A stretch of DNA of 64,000 nucleotides from Roseicitreum antarcticum (GTDB lineage: Bacteria > Pseudomonadota > Alphaproteobacteria > Rhodobacterales > Rhodobacteraceae), in NCBI RefSeq assembly GCF_014681765.1, contig NZ_CP061501.1, forward strand, positions 39,728 through 103,727. Reading direction: 5' to 3'. The notes beneath the pieces are model-generated. The model did not search any database and had not been told where the DNA came from. It was given only the letters and a program-made list of their open reading frames with translations. A program made the translations under genes and the position numbers. The first letter of the stretch is position 1. Every line of letters begins with the position of its first letter. Of this stretch, positions 26,701 through 34,568 are shown piece after piece.

Positions 26701-28615
26701 TGAAAGCGACGACCTGATCTCGCATTACATGCCGGACAACTCTGAGCGTCGGAAACGGCAGAAGGCGACAGATATCCGCGTGATCGTGGGGAACCCGCCG
26801 TATTCGAAGGGGCAGGAAAGCGCAAACGACAACAACGCAAACGTCGAGTATCCGACGCTCGACGGGCGAATCCGCGATACATATGTTGCTCGATCCACCG
26901 CGACGCTCAAGAACTCTCTGTATGACAGCTACATCAGGGCAATTCGATGGGCCTCTGACAGGATAGGCGATGCGGGCGTCATGGCCTATGTGACCAACGC
27001 TGGTTGGGTGGACGGCAACGCAGCGGATGGCCTTCGCGCATGTCTTGCTGCCGAGTTCAGCGACCTCTACGTATTCCATCTGCGTGGCAACCAACGCACC
27101 AGTGGCGAACTTTCTCGACGCGAAGGTGGAAAAATCTTCGGCTCAGGCAGCCGTGCGCCAATCGCCATCAGCGTGCTCGTCAAGAACCCGGATGCGGCAC
27201 AAACCGGACGCATACATTTCCACGACATCGGCGACTATCTCGACCAAAAACAGAAGCTGGCGATCATCCGCGATTTCGGAAGCATCAATGGAATTTCAGA
27301 AGTAGGTGGATGGAGCAGCATTGAACCTGATGTGCACTATGATTGGCTGAAGCAGCGCGACGCAAGCTTTGACGCATTTATTAAGATCGGAGAAAGAGGA
27401 AATAAGACAGACGTCCTATTGTTCGGAGAATATTCTGGGGGGGCCAAAACAAACCGCGACGCATGGTGCTTCAATCCAAGCCTTGAAAGCCTTACCTCTA
27501 ACGTCAAGGGCATGATGGAGGTCTACAATTCAGAGCGAGTGCGTTTTCAGTCAACGGCCAGTGCAAACGTAAACCTCGAAAATTTCGTAATTGCTGACCC
27601 GGCACGTATCAGTTGGAACCGATCGCTCCTCAGGCATTTGGCAAGTGATCGCGAGCATCAATTCGACCCTACGGCTTTACGAAATAGCAATTATCGTCCT
27701 TTTACCCCTCAGTGGCTTTACTTTGATCGCTCAATGATCAGCGACATTGGGAAGATGCCGAAATTCTTTCCGCATGCCGATACAGAGAACCGTATGATCA
27801 TCTTGAAATTACGTTGGTCAGGTCTCGGCCAGATTGCATCAATGTCAGATCGGGTCATCGAGCTTCAATCAGATGGCGGGACCCAGTGCTTCCCACTCTA
27901 TGTGTTCGACGAAGATAACGCAGAGCGAGAGGACCTGTTTGTTGAAGAAAGTGAGGCTCCCACTTCGCGTGACGGCATCACTGACGCTGGCCTGAAACAC
28001 TTCCAAAACGCCTATCCCGGCGAGACGATCACCAAGGAAGACCTGTTTTACTACGTCTATGGCCTGCTGCATTCGGAGGATTACCGCGCAAAATACGCCG
28101 ACAACCTGTCCAAAGAACTGCCCCGCATCCCCCGCATCAAAACCGCCGCCGATTTCTGGGCCTTCAGCCGCGCCGGTCGCACCCTCGGCGATCTGCATGT
28201 GAACTACGAAACCGTCGAACCCTATTCGGTCACGATCAAGCAAGGCGACCTACGCCTGGCCGACATCAAGAACCCCGAGGCCTTCTACCGCGTCACCAAA
28301 TGGGCCTTCGGCAAGAACGGAAAGGAAAAGGACAAGACCACCGTCATCTATAACGGCAACATCACCATGCAGGACGTGCCTTTGGAGGCTTACGACTACG
28401 TCGTGAACGGCAAGCCTGCGCTGGAATGGGTGATGGAACGCCAAGTGGTGAAGACCGACAAAGCCAGCGGCATCGAAAACGACGCCAACCGCTATGCCAA
28501 TGAGACAATGAACAACCCCGCCTATCCGCTGGAACTGTTCCAACGCGTCATCACCGTCAGCCTGCGCACCATGGAAATCGTGCGCGCCCTGCCGAAGCTG
28601 GAGGTGATGGAATGA
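23723..28615 (+). CDS. Type ISP restriction-modification enzyme (nuclease-helicase-methyltransferase-TRD in one chain)
   Basis: About 1,630 residues. Domains in order: an Mrr-like PD-(D/E)XK nuclease (GIDLVA with Asp66 and IQAKFY with Gln81/Lys83), an SF2 translocase with Walker A MACGTGKT (about 193-200) and the DEAH box near 322, then a linker region. The gamma-class N6-adenine methyltransferase has DPFTGTGTFI near 917 and NPPY near 1024. The C-terminal target-recognition region follows (about 1100-1630). This is the LlaGI/LlaBIII single-polypeptide layout; it methylates one strand of an asymmetric site and cuts after head-on translocation. ATG at 23723 with GGGG upstream is chosen; GTG at 23663 would add 20 residues. 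The stop overlaps the ATG of a small secreted protein. Every catalytic motif is intact. Confidence 0.9.
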   Translation: MTAIDRILQSYRDAAVTEREKGTYFERLGLAFFLNDPVQSEEYEAVWTWSDWAKANDRDGKDVGIDLVAKLRNEDGFAAIQAKFYAADTRIQKAHIDSFISASGKEPFRRRVVLDTTEQEWGANAEEMIRGQAIPVVRIGLSDLRESRIDWTIFEARGEIVLAAKKTLMPHQRDALADVSSGLTVADRGKMIMACGTGKTFTSLKIAEAIAGKGKRVLFMVPSLALMSQTVREWTNDTETPIRAFAVCSDAHVGKRRKSTDDVAEIEIHDLAFPATTDPVKVAAKAGDDDPERMTVIFSTYQSIVTLTRAQEAGLPDFDLIICDEAHRTTGATLDGDEESNFVKIHSNDHVKARKRLYMTATPRIFGDNVRSKADELGAELASMDNPALFGETLFYRGFGWAVQNGLLTDYKVIVLAMDEGLVSAAVQKRLGDAGSELLLDDATKIIGCYKALTKVDLKADVTADPHPMRRALAFAKDIRSSKLIRDEFSAVVDEYLGQDSLVESDEPSDHLQCEIEHVDGTFNAKTRGALLDWLKADAGENTCRILTNARCLSEGVDVPALDAIMFLHPRKSQIDVVQSVGRVMRKTDTKKMGYVILPVGVPAGVPPEQALADNERYRVVWQILNALRAHDERFDSTINKASLGQDISDRVEIVGINADSEELRSVTAVVDKMPTKTKAASSGIGSGSGGPGDDVIEGPEPSQTEMTFSIDEFSRAIMAKIVKKCGTRDYWEDWSASIAEIAKNHITRLTALLKDPDTEARKAFDAFLAELRDDLNDTISEGDAIEMLAQHIITRPVFETLFEGHKFTAENPVSRAMQRVLDVLNEANLDKESKDLEKFYASVKMRSQGITDPQAKQKLIVELYDKFFRRAFPRTTEKLGIVYTPVEIVDFIIHSVNEVLQSEFGQTLGSPGVHIIDPFTGTGTFITRLLQSGLIAPEEMEHKFRHEIHANEIVLLAYYIAAINIEAVYHGLMGGDYVPFEGICLTDTFQMYESDDLISHYMPDNSERRKRQKATDIRVIVGNPPYSKGQESANDNNANVEYPTLDGRIRDTYVARSTATLKNSLYDSYIRAIRWASDRIGDAGVMAYVTNAGWVDGNAADGLRACLAAEFSDLYVFHLRGNQRTSGELSRREGGKIFGSGSRAPIAISVLVKNPDAAQTGRIHFHDIGDYLDQKQKLAIIRDFGSINGISEVGGWSSIEPDVHYDWLKQRDASFDAFIKIGERGNKTDVLLFGEYSGGAKTNRDAWCFNPSLESLTSNVKGMMEVYNSERVRFQSTASANVNLENFVIADPARISWNRSLLRHLASDREHQFDPTALRNSNYRPFTPQWLYFDRSMISDIGKMPKFFPHADTENRMIILKLRWSGLGQIASMSDRVIELQSDGGTQCFPLYVFDEDNAEREDLFVEESEAPTSRDGITDAGLKHFQNAYPGETITKEDLFYYVYGLLHSEDYRAKYADNLSKELPRIPRIKTAADFWAFSRAGRTLGDLHVNYETVEPYSVTIKQGDLRLADIKNPEAFYRVTKWAFGKNGKEKDKTTVIYNGNITMQDVPLEAYDYVVNGKPALEWVMERQVVKTDKASGIENDANRYANETMNNPAYPLELFQRVITVSLRTMEIVRALPKLEVME

Positions 28616-28995
28616 AGGTCACGACGCTCTTGGTCATGCTCGCGTTGATCCCATCCAGCGCGATCAGCCAGCAGAACTTTAGCTGTTCATATAGCGACCG
28701 AGGGGCGTGCCTCGGATACGGCGACACTGTCTGCTCCAGCCGCGGAATGTGCGTCGATCAGAATTCGGCCTGCTTTGACCAGAACCAGTGCAATTACGAA
28801 GGCTTCACCTGCAGATCCAATGTGACCGAATGCATTGAGACGCATGACGCGCTGCTGAGAAGGCACAACGACCTAGTCGACGATTTCAACGAGAACCTCG
28901 AAATCGCGAGGGGAATGGCTGCGCGGCTGGATGACGTGGAAATCTGCCTGATCTACGCGAGCACACTTGAGAGTGCGAAGCTGTGCGCCCCATGA
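28612..28995 (+). CDS. Small Cys-rich secreted protein coupled to the type ISP gene
   Basis: A 127-residue product whose ATG overlaps the stop of the type ISP gene (ATGA). It begins with a clear Sec signal peptide (MKVTTLLVMLALIPSSAISQ, cleavage near residues 19-20). The mature part has about twelve Cys, ten of them within residues 25-72 (SCSYSDRGACLGYGDTVCSS ... NQCNYEGFTC), followed by a helical stretch. The even number and close spacing suggest a disulfide-stabilised periplasmic domain. I recognise no family. A secreted protein translationally coupled to an intracellular restriction enzyme is unexpected; it may simply be a passenger. Confidence 0.6.
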   Translation: MKVTTLLVMLALIPSSAISQQNFSCSYSDRGACLGYGDTVCSSRGMCVDQNSACFDQNQCNYEGFTCRSNVTECIETHDALLRRHNDLVDDFNENLEIARGMAARLDDVEICLIYASTLESAKLCAP

Positions 28996-29094
28996 ACGTC
29001 AATCCGGCACGCACACGCCCAAAACTAGCTGTGAAAACAGCAAATCGACCGGAATCATACGGCGCGTTACGGTGTTTCCCGGTGAGGTTTTAGC

Positions 29095-30105
29095 ATGGCA
29101 CTTTTTGACTGGCTGTTCGGCCGCGCTCCCGAACCGTCTCAACGAAACCAGCCCCAACCTGCCGCTTCCGAATACCGGCCGCCAGAAATCGTCCGCCCGC
29201 CTACCAGACCGGCTTTCGCCCACGCGCACCACGTGCCAGATGGCAGTTTTCGCTTTGTCGCGTTGGACGTTGAAACCGCCTGCAGCGATGCTGCCAGCAT
29301 ATGTCAGATTGGCCTCGCTTGTGTTCAGCACGACAACCAGATCCAGACCTTCTCCATGCTGGTCAATCCAGGCACACGGTTTGACCCGTTCAATATCCAG
29401 CTGCACGGAATCGGCCCTGATCATGTCGCGGATGCACCCCGTTTTCCGGATGCGTTGGAGTCGCTTCTGCAGCTGCTGACAAATCATCAGCTCGTCCAGC
29501 ATAGCAACTTCGATAAGCAGGCTATGAATGCAGCCTGTGGTTTCTGCGGCATCGCCACCCCGGACCTTCGCTGGAGCGACAGCGTTACGATTGCCAGGCG
29601 CGCTTGGCCTGAGTTGAAGGGGAACGGAGGCCACGGGCTGGCTAACCTGAAACGCACGCTGAACCTCCAGTTCCACCACCACGATGCAGGCGAGGACGCC
29701 CGCGCCGCCGCGATGGTCGTGCTGCACGCCGAAGCTCATCTACGAATTCCCTTTGAGGAACTGATCAAGCCCGTCGCCAGAAAGACTTATTCTGCTGCAA
29801 TCACCATGGACGGCGATCCTTCCGGTGTACTGGCCGGTTCCGTAGTGGTCTTTACGGGTGCGCTGGGCATGTCGCGAAGCGAGGCCGCTGAACTCGCGGC
29901 CAAAGTCGGAATGACCGTAAAGGCCGGTATCACCAAGACGACAACGCATCTGGTTGTCGGCGATCAAGACCTGACAGTCCTTGCTGGGCACGCAAAAAGC
30001 AGCAAGCACCGAAAGGCCGAAGATATGCAGAGCGTTGGGCATCCTATCCGAATTATCGGCGAAAGTGACTTCAAGACCCTTGTCTCCAACGCCAAGGCGA
30101 CCTGA
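29095..30105 (+). CDS. DEDDh 3'-5' exonuclease with C-terminal BRCT domain
   Basis: A 336-residue protein. Residues about 50-215 are a DnaQ-like exonuclease: FVALDVETACSDAASICQIG (DxE), LVQHSNFDKQAMNAAC (second Asp) and HHHDAGEDARAAA (H-x(4)-D). Residues about 245-335 are a BRCT domain (GSVVVFTGALGMSRSEAAELAAKVGMTVKAGITKTTTHLVVGDQD). The N-terminus is Pro-rich. The fusion resembles DnaQ-BRCT proteins of unknown role in DNA processing. It starts 100 bases after the Cys-rich gene with GGTGAGG upstream. It closes the restriction block, so a role in DNA degradation during defence is plausible but not shown. Confidence 0.85.
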   Translation: MALFDWLFGRAPEPSQRNQPQPAASEYRPPEIVRPPTRPAFAHAHHVPDGSFRFVALDVETACSDAASICQIGLACVQHDNQIQTFSMLVNPGTRFDPFNIQLHGIGPDHVADAPRFPDALESLLQLLTNHQLVQHSNFDKQAMNAACGFCGIATPDLRWSDSVTIARRAWPELKGNGGHGLANLKRTLNLQFHHHDAGEDARAAAMVVLHAEAHLRIPFEELIKPVARKTYSAAITMDGDPSGVLAGSVVVFTGALGMSRSEAAELAAKVGMTVKAGITKTTTHLVVGDQDLTVLAGHAKSSKHRKAEDMQSVGHPIRIIGESDFKTLVSNAKAT

Positions 30106-30193
30106 GCCCCCCACGGCATGGTTCCTCCCCGGCCCCAAACGTATGCGGGGGGGCGCAGCGCGGCATTTCGCTAGCGACAGGCACTTTCACCGG

Positions 30194-30377
30194 GGAAGCC
30201 AGGCGGAATCCACCTGTCGGGTGATCTTGGAAAAACTGACTCATTATCAAAGGCTTGCGGAATCACGATCTCGCCGTGCTGGATTCTTTTGCGGAAGCCA
30301 GGGAATCCACTTTGCGGAAGCCACCACGTCGGAAGCCAGCCAGTGGAAGCCACCTTCAGGGAAGCTGTTGAATCCAC
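30194..30377. repeat. Cluster of GGAAGCCA and GAATCCAC repeats
   Basis: GGAAGCCA occurs at 30194, 30293, 30316, 30331 and 30345; GAATCCAC occurs at 30206, 30303 and 30370, often directly following GGAAGCCA-type units. The cluster fills the spacer between the exonuclease and methyltransferase genes. It resembles a multi-site protein-binding region or short tandem expansion; no open frame explains it. Confidence 0.55.
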
Positions 30378-30437
30378 TTCATTTTTTCGTTTGACAAAGC
30401 TGCCCCCCTTGACCTACCTATTGATCATCGAAGAATT

Positions 30438-30474
30438 GCGCCCGGAGGATAACCCTCGCGGGCGCTTTCGTTTT
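30438..30474 (+). terminator. Rho-independent terminator upstream of the methyltransferase pair
   Basis: GCGCCCG at 30438-30444 pairs with CGGGCGC at 30459-30465; the loop itself can pair GAGG with CCTC, and TTTCGTTTT follows. It separates transcription of the restriction block from the phage methyltransferases. Confidence 0.65.
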
Positions 30475-30558
30475 CCCCCACATCGCGGATCTTGATCCTG
30501 ACGTTGGCATCGCCCAGCGCGCATCGGCACGTCCGTCCTGCCCAAATGAGAACCGCCC

Positions 30559-31818
30559 ATGGACCTGGTCTTTGCACCGAGCCAGATCGAGACTTGGCCG
30601 CTCGACCGGCTGCGCCCCTACGCCCGCAATGCCAAGATCCATGGCACTGACCAGGTCGCCAAGATCGCCGCCAGCATGGCCAAGTTTGGCTGGACCGTGC
30701 CCTGCATGGTGGCCGATGATGGCGAGTTGATCGCCGGGCATGGCCGTGTGCTGGCGGCGGCAATGCTCGGGCTGAAGGACGTGCCGGTGATCCGGCTGAG
30801 CCATCTCGACGAGGCCGAGCGCCGCGCCTATCGCATCGCCGACAACAAACTGACCGAGCTGGGCGAGTGGGACGAGGCGATGCTGCGCGACGAGATCGCG
30901 GGGTTGTTGGCCGAGGATTTCGACCTGTCGTTGCTGGGCATTACCGACGAGGATCTGGACACCCTGCTGCGCGATCCTGATCAGGTGGATGGCGGCGCGG
31001 TTGAAGGTGAGGATGACATTCCCGAGCCGCCAGTCACGCCGGTTTCGGTGGCGGGCGATCTGTGGCAGCTCGGCTCGCACCGGCTGATCTGTGGCGACAG
31101 CACCTCGGCCGATGTGGTCGCGCGACTGCTCGGCGATGTGCGGCCGCTGCTGATGGTGACCGACCCGCCTTACGGCGTGGAGTATGATCCGTCTTGGCGC
31201 AACCAGGCGGGCGCGGCCAAGACCAAGCGCACCGGCAAGGTGCTGAATGACGACCGGGCCGACTGGCGCGAGGCTTGGGCGCTGTTTCCCGGCGATGTTG
31301 CCTATGTCTGGCATGGCGCTCTACATTCCTCGACCGTGGCCGAAAGCCTGGTTGCGGCGGGTTTCGCTGTCCGGTCGCAGATCATCTGGGCGAAGGACCG
31401 GCTTGTTCTCAGCCGGGGCGATTACCACTGGCAGCATGAACCCTGCTGGTATGCGGTCAAGAAGACCGGCAAGGGGCATTGGGCCGGGGATCGCAAGCAG
31501 ACCACGCTGTGGCACATCTCCGGCAAGGATCAAGACGCCGCCACCGTCCACGGAACGCAAAAGCCGGTGGAATGCATGCGCCGCCCGATCCTGAATAACT
31601 CCAGCCCCGGTCAGGCGGTTTATGAGCCGTTCATGGGATCAGGCACCACGCTGATCGCGGCAGAAACGACCGGTCGGGTGTGCTTCGGGATCGAGCTGAA
31701 TCCGGCCTATGTCGATGTGGCCATCGAGCGTTGGCAGCAGTTCACCGGCGGGAACGCCGTCGTGGCTGACACCGGCGAAACCTTCGCAGAGATGAAGGCC
31801 AAGAGGCTGGCGGCATGA
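30559..31818 (+). CDS. ParB-N domain DNA methyltransferase (DPPY type)
   Basis: A 419-residue protein. Residues about 10-115 are a ParB/Srx-like domain (WPLDRLRPYARNAKIHGTDQVAKIAASM, ELIAGHGRVLAA, AYRIADNKLTELGEWD). The rest is a beta-class amino-methyltransferase with motif IV TDPPYGVEYD, then YEPFMGSGTTLIAAETTGR (motif I, SAM binding) and FGIELNPAYVDVAIERW. DPPY methyltransferases act on the exocyclic amine of adenine or cytosine. ParB-MTase fusions are common just upstream of terminase in Rhodobacterales phages, where they modify phage DNA. It overlaps the second, paralogous methyltransferase by ATGA. Confidence 0.9.
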   Translation: MDLVFAPSQIETWPLDRLRPYARNAKIHGTDQVAKIAASMAKFGWTVPCMVADDGELIAGHGRVLAAAMLGLKDVPVIRLSHLDEAERRAYRIADNKLTELGEWDEAMLRDEIAGLLAEDFDLSLLGITDEDLDTLLRDPDQVDGGAVEGEDDIPEPPVTPVSVAGDLWQLGSHRLICGDSTSADVVARLLGDVRPLLMVTDPPYGVEYDPSWRNQAGAAKTKRTGKVLNDDRADWREAWALFPGDVAYVWHGALHSSTVAESLVAAGFAVRSQIIWAKDRLVLSRGDYHWQHEPCWYAVKKTGKGHWAGDRKQTTLWHISGKDQDAATVHGTQKPVECMRRPILNNSSPGQAVYEPFMGSGTTLIAAETTGRVCFGIELNPAYVDVAIERWQQFTGGNAVVADTGETFAEMKAKRLAA

Positions 31819-33143
31819 ATGTGCCAATCCTGCCGGGCCGGATAGAGCATTGGCCCCTTGCCCGACTGAAACCCTACGCCCGCAATGCCAAGACCCACGA
31901 TGCAGATCAGGTCGGGAAGATCGCCGCCAGCATGGCGGAGTTTGGCTGGACCGTGCCGGTGCTGGTCGCGGCCGACGGGGAGTTGATCGCTGGCCATGGT
32001 CGCATCCTGGCAGCTGTCCATCTGGGACTAACCGAGGCCCCGGTCATCGTGCTGGGCCATCTGACCGAGGCGCAGCGCCGGGCTTACCGCATCGCCGACA
32101 ACAAACTGACCGAGTTGGGCGGCTGGGACGAGGCCCTGCTCCTGCAAGAATTGCAGGCCCTGCTGGCCGAGGATTTCGACCTCGGGTTGATCGGGATCCC
32201 GGAGGATGAACTGAACGCGTTGTTGGCCGATGCCGACGGCCGACCCGCGATTTCTGACGATGCGGCTGATGCCATTCCGGAGCCACCCACCAACCCCATC
32301 ACCAAGCCGGGCGATATCTGGACGCTGGGCAAACACCGGCTGTGCTGCGGCGATGCCACCGATCCGACCGCAGTCGCCAGGCTGATGCAGGGCGAACAGG
32401 CAACGCTGATGTTCACCTCGCCGCCCTATGCCCAGCAGCGCGATTACGGCGCGGCCAAGGAAAAGGTCGGCGATTGGGATGCGCTGATGCAAGGCGTGTT
32501 CGCTGCGGCACCGGTGACCACCGAGGCACAGCTACTGGTCAACCTCGGCCTGGTGCACCGCGACAGTGAATGGCAGCCCTATTGGGAAGGATGGGTGGAA
32601 TGGATGCGCACATCTGGTTGGCGACGGTTTGGCTGGTATGTCTGGGATCAGGGCCCGGGCTTGCCGGGCGACTGGAACGGCCGCTTGGCCCCGTCACACG
32701 AGTTCATTTTCCATTTCAACCGCGCCCCACGCAAACCGCACAAGACCGTCCCGTCCAAGCACGCGGGCGAAACCTTGGGCGGCGGTGGGCTGCGCGGGGC
32801 AGACGGCACCGTGCACGCCAAGACCGGGACAGGAAATGCGATCCTGAGCCATCGCATCCCGGATAGCGTGTTCCGCATCATGCGCCATAAGGGTGGACTG
32901 GGCGCTGCCGGATCGCACCCAGCGGTGTTCCCCGTGGCATTGGTCGAGGCTGTGCTGACAGCGTTCAGCGATGCCAACGACCTGATCTATGAACCGTTCT
33001 GCGGCTCCGGCACCCAGATCGTCGCCGCCGAACGCGCTGGGCGGCGCTGCTTCGCGATGGAACTGGACCCGGTTTATTGCGACGTGGCCGTGCGGCGGTG
33101 GGAGATGGCGACGGGGCGAAAGGCTGACCTGACTACAAAATGA
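31815..33143 (+). CDS. ParB-N domain DNA methyltransferase, paralogue (SPPY type)
   Basis: A 442-residue paralogue of the preceding gene. The N-terminal ParB-like domain is closely similar (ARLKPYARNAKTHDADQVGKIAASMAEFGWTVPV). The methyltransferase domain has TSPPYAQQRDYG in place of DPPY, and YEPFCGSGTQIVAAERAGR with FAMELDPVYCDVAVRRW. The insert between motifs (WEGWVEWMRTSGWRRFGWYVWDQG) differs from the first protein, implying a different target site. ATG at 31815 overlaps the previous stop, so the pair is co-translated. Two different specificities from a tandem duplication would widen protection of phage DNA. Confidence 0.88.
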   Translation: MNVPILPGRIEHWPLARLKPYARNAKTHDADQVGKIAASMAEFGWTVPVLVAADGELIAGHGRILAAVHLGLTEAPVIVLGHLTEAQRRAYRIADNKLTELGGWDEALLLQELQALLAEDFDLGLIGIPEDELNALLADADGRPAISDDAADAIPEPPTNPITKPGDIWTLGKHRLCCGDATDPTAVARLMQGEQATLMFTSPPYAQQRDYGAAKEKVGDWDALMQGVFAAAPVTTEAQLLVNLGLVHRDSEWQPYWEGWVEWMRTSGWRRFGWYVWDQGPGLPGDWNGRLAPSHEFIFHFNRAPRKPHKTVPSKHAGETLGGGGLRGADGTVHAKTGTGNAILSHRIPDSVFRIMRHKGGLGAAGSHPAVFPVALVEAVLTAFSDANDLIYEPFCGSGTQIVAAERAGRRCFAMELDPVYCDVAVRRWEMATGRKADLTTK

Positions 33144-33276
33144 ACAAAAGGGGCCACTCTGCGCCATCAAAACTGCCACTTTCCTACGAAACTCACCAAC
33201 CATTGACCATCACTCCATCTTCAAATCCATCTGGTCCCATGATAGCGTCACTCAGTTGATGTCTGTGGAGCGAGCA

Positions 33277-33753
33277 ATGGATTTTACGACGAGCTGGATC
33301 GGTTTTATCGGCCTCCTGATTGAGGTTGCTGGATTAGGCTTCCTCTTTTTTGAGCTCATGCGATCCAAGCGCGCTGATCATCGCGAACAATCAATTTCCG
33401 CCTTCAGGAAACTCTTGGAAGAAGATGCACTCGAACTTCATATTCGAACCCATCGTAGTTTCGCTACAACTGTCGGGGCCATGCAAAAGCTCAGCGAAAT
33501 GAAAACTGATCCTTTGACAGATGCGGTTTGGAATGCGTTTTCGGCGAATTTGAAGGAAGCCTCTGAATCTCTCATGTCGACACAGAAGCTTGAGGAAATG
33601 TCGACTAGAAAGACCGTTGCTTCTGCGGAGACGCTCAGAAGCTTCGAGCGCATGGAAAAAGAAGCTAAACGCCTACGCGGAATTGCTGCCGTTGGCATCG
33701 CATTTGTGTTATTCGGTGCATCGCTTCAGCTCCTTGATTTGTGGGTGGTATGA
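33277..33753 (+). CDS. Two-helix membrane protein of unknown function
   Basis: About 158 residues. The first membrane helix is near the N-terminus (WIGFIGLLIEVAGLGFLFFELM) and the second at the C-terminus (IAAVGIAFVLFGASLQLLDLWVV). Between them lies a hydrophilic helical domain of about 95 residues, probably coiled coil in part. ATG at 33277 has GGAG seven bases upstream; TTG at 33256 and ATG at 33259 are possible earlier starts. It is AT-richer than its neighbours, suggesting a late arrival. No domain recognised; the end-to-end topology recalls small membrane proteins of defence islands, but nothing specific supports that. Confidence 0.55.
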   Translation: MDFTTSWIGFIGLLIEVAGLGFLFFELMRSKRADHREQSISAFRKLLEEDALELHIRTHRSFATTVGAMQKLSEMKTDPLTDAVWNAFSANLKEASESLMSTQKLEEMSTRKTVASAETLRSFERMEKEAKRLRGIAAVGIAFVLFGASLQLLDLWVV

Positions 33754-33770
33754 ACGTGTACAGGCTCTCG

Positions 33771-34331
33771 TCAAGTTGGAGCAACAATTAGACGATAAAC
33801 TGTCCCCCTGCCCTCGACCTTCTCGGCGGCGATGGGCAGGCCCAGCCTCTTTTTTAAGGCGCCAGAGATCGAGCCCCGGACAGTATGTGCCAACCATGCC
33901 GTGGCCTCGACCATCTCGGCGACCGTCGCGCCCTCGGGGCGCTGGAGCATGGCGATAATCTGCGCCTGCTTGGTGCCTGTGCGCAGCTTCGGCTGAGTGG
34001 CTGCAGGCAATTTGGGCGCGGACGTCTCAGCTGCATCTTTGCGGATGGCAACAACAGCCTCCACCACCACCGGCTCAATCCCAATTGCCAGCAACCCGGC
34101 GTCGGTCACCACCAGCGTCGTGCCGTGCCCGTCGCCGGTTTCCCGCCAAAGGGGTTCTCTCTTGCGCAAGTTGGCATCGACCTCCTGCAGCCAGCCGTGT
34201 TCGATCATCTTTGTCACGGCCATCTTCGCCGCCGCACCGGCCAGCCCCTTGGGAAGTGGCAGGGCGATGTTTTCGGGGCGCTGGGCCCCGGCGCTGAGGA
34301 TGATGGTCTGGGTTTCGGTAAGCTTGGTCAT
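33771..34331 (-). CDS. DUF3489-domain protein
   Basis: A 186-residue protein. The C-terminal about 75 residues (TKQAQIIAMLQRPEGATVAEMVEATAWLAHTVRGSISGALKKRLGLPIAAEKVEGRGTVYRL) are the DUF3489 domain, a winged-helix-like fold found in phage and plasmid proteins of alphaproteobacteria. The N-terminal part (MTKLTETQTIILSAGAQRPENIALPLP) is the companion seen in many members. Likely DNA-binding. It ends a leftward run of small genes (35639 to 33771) that is convergent with the methyltransferase side and divergent from terminase. Confidence 0.8.
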   Translation of the reverse strand: MTKLTETQTIILSAGAQRPENIALPLPKGLAGAAAKMAVTKMIEHGWLQEVDANLRKREPLWRETGDGHGTTLVVTDAGLLAIGIEPVVVEAVVAIRKDAAETSAPKLPAATQPKLRTGTKQAQIIAMLQRPEGATVAEMVEATAWLAHTVRGSISGALKKRLGLPIAAEKVEGRGTVYRLIVAPT

Positions 34332-34343
34332 GGTGGGTTCCTC

Positions 34344-34568
34344 CTACTGATCGTTGGCGGCAAGGAAGGCTGCAATGCGCGACATCAGGTCGTTGTGACC
34401 GTCGGCATCCGTGCCGATGATCACGTCGCCATCGTCGTCGCGTTCCAGATCGGCGATCTCGCGCAGCAGGGCGATGGCATCGTCGCAGGCGGCAATGCGG
34501 TCGGCTTCCCAAACGGCGGTGATGGCGTCCTGTTCGATCTGGTGGCGCTGAGCGGGATCAAGCGGCAT
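34344..34568 (-). CDS. Small acidic hypothetical protein
   Basis: A 74-residue acidic protein (DAITAVWEADRIAACDDAIALLREIADLERDDDGDVIIGTDADGHNDLMSRIAAFL). It lies 12 bases upstream of the DUF3489 gene and overlaps the preceding gene by 11 bases. No domain recognised; the operon position argues that it is real. Confidence 0.55.
   Translation of the reverse strand: MPLDPAQRHQIEQDAITAVWEADRIAACDDAIALLREIADLERDDDGDVIIGTDADGHNDLMSRIAAFLAANDQ

Noticed and set aside
25781..27094. A 437-codon open frame on the minus strand inside the type ISP gene
   Set aside because: It mirrors the codon pattern of the sense gene, which has all expected motifs; no independent start site or domain is visible.
30194..30377. 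Possible CRISPR array
   Set aside because: The repeated units are 8 bases, unevenly spaced and without equal-length spacers, and no cas gene is present.
30391..30420. TTGACA as a promoter upstream of the methyltransferases
   Set aside because: The -10 match at a 17-base distance is poor and a terminator lies between it and the gene.
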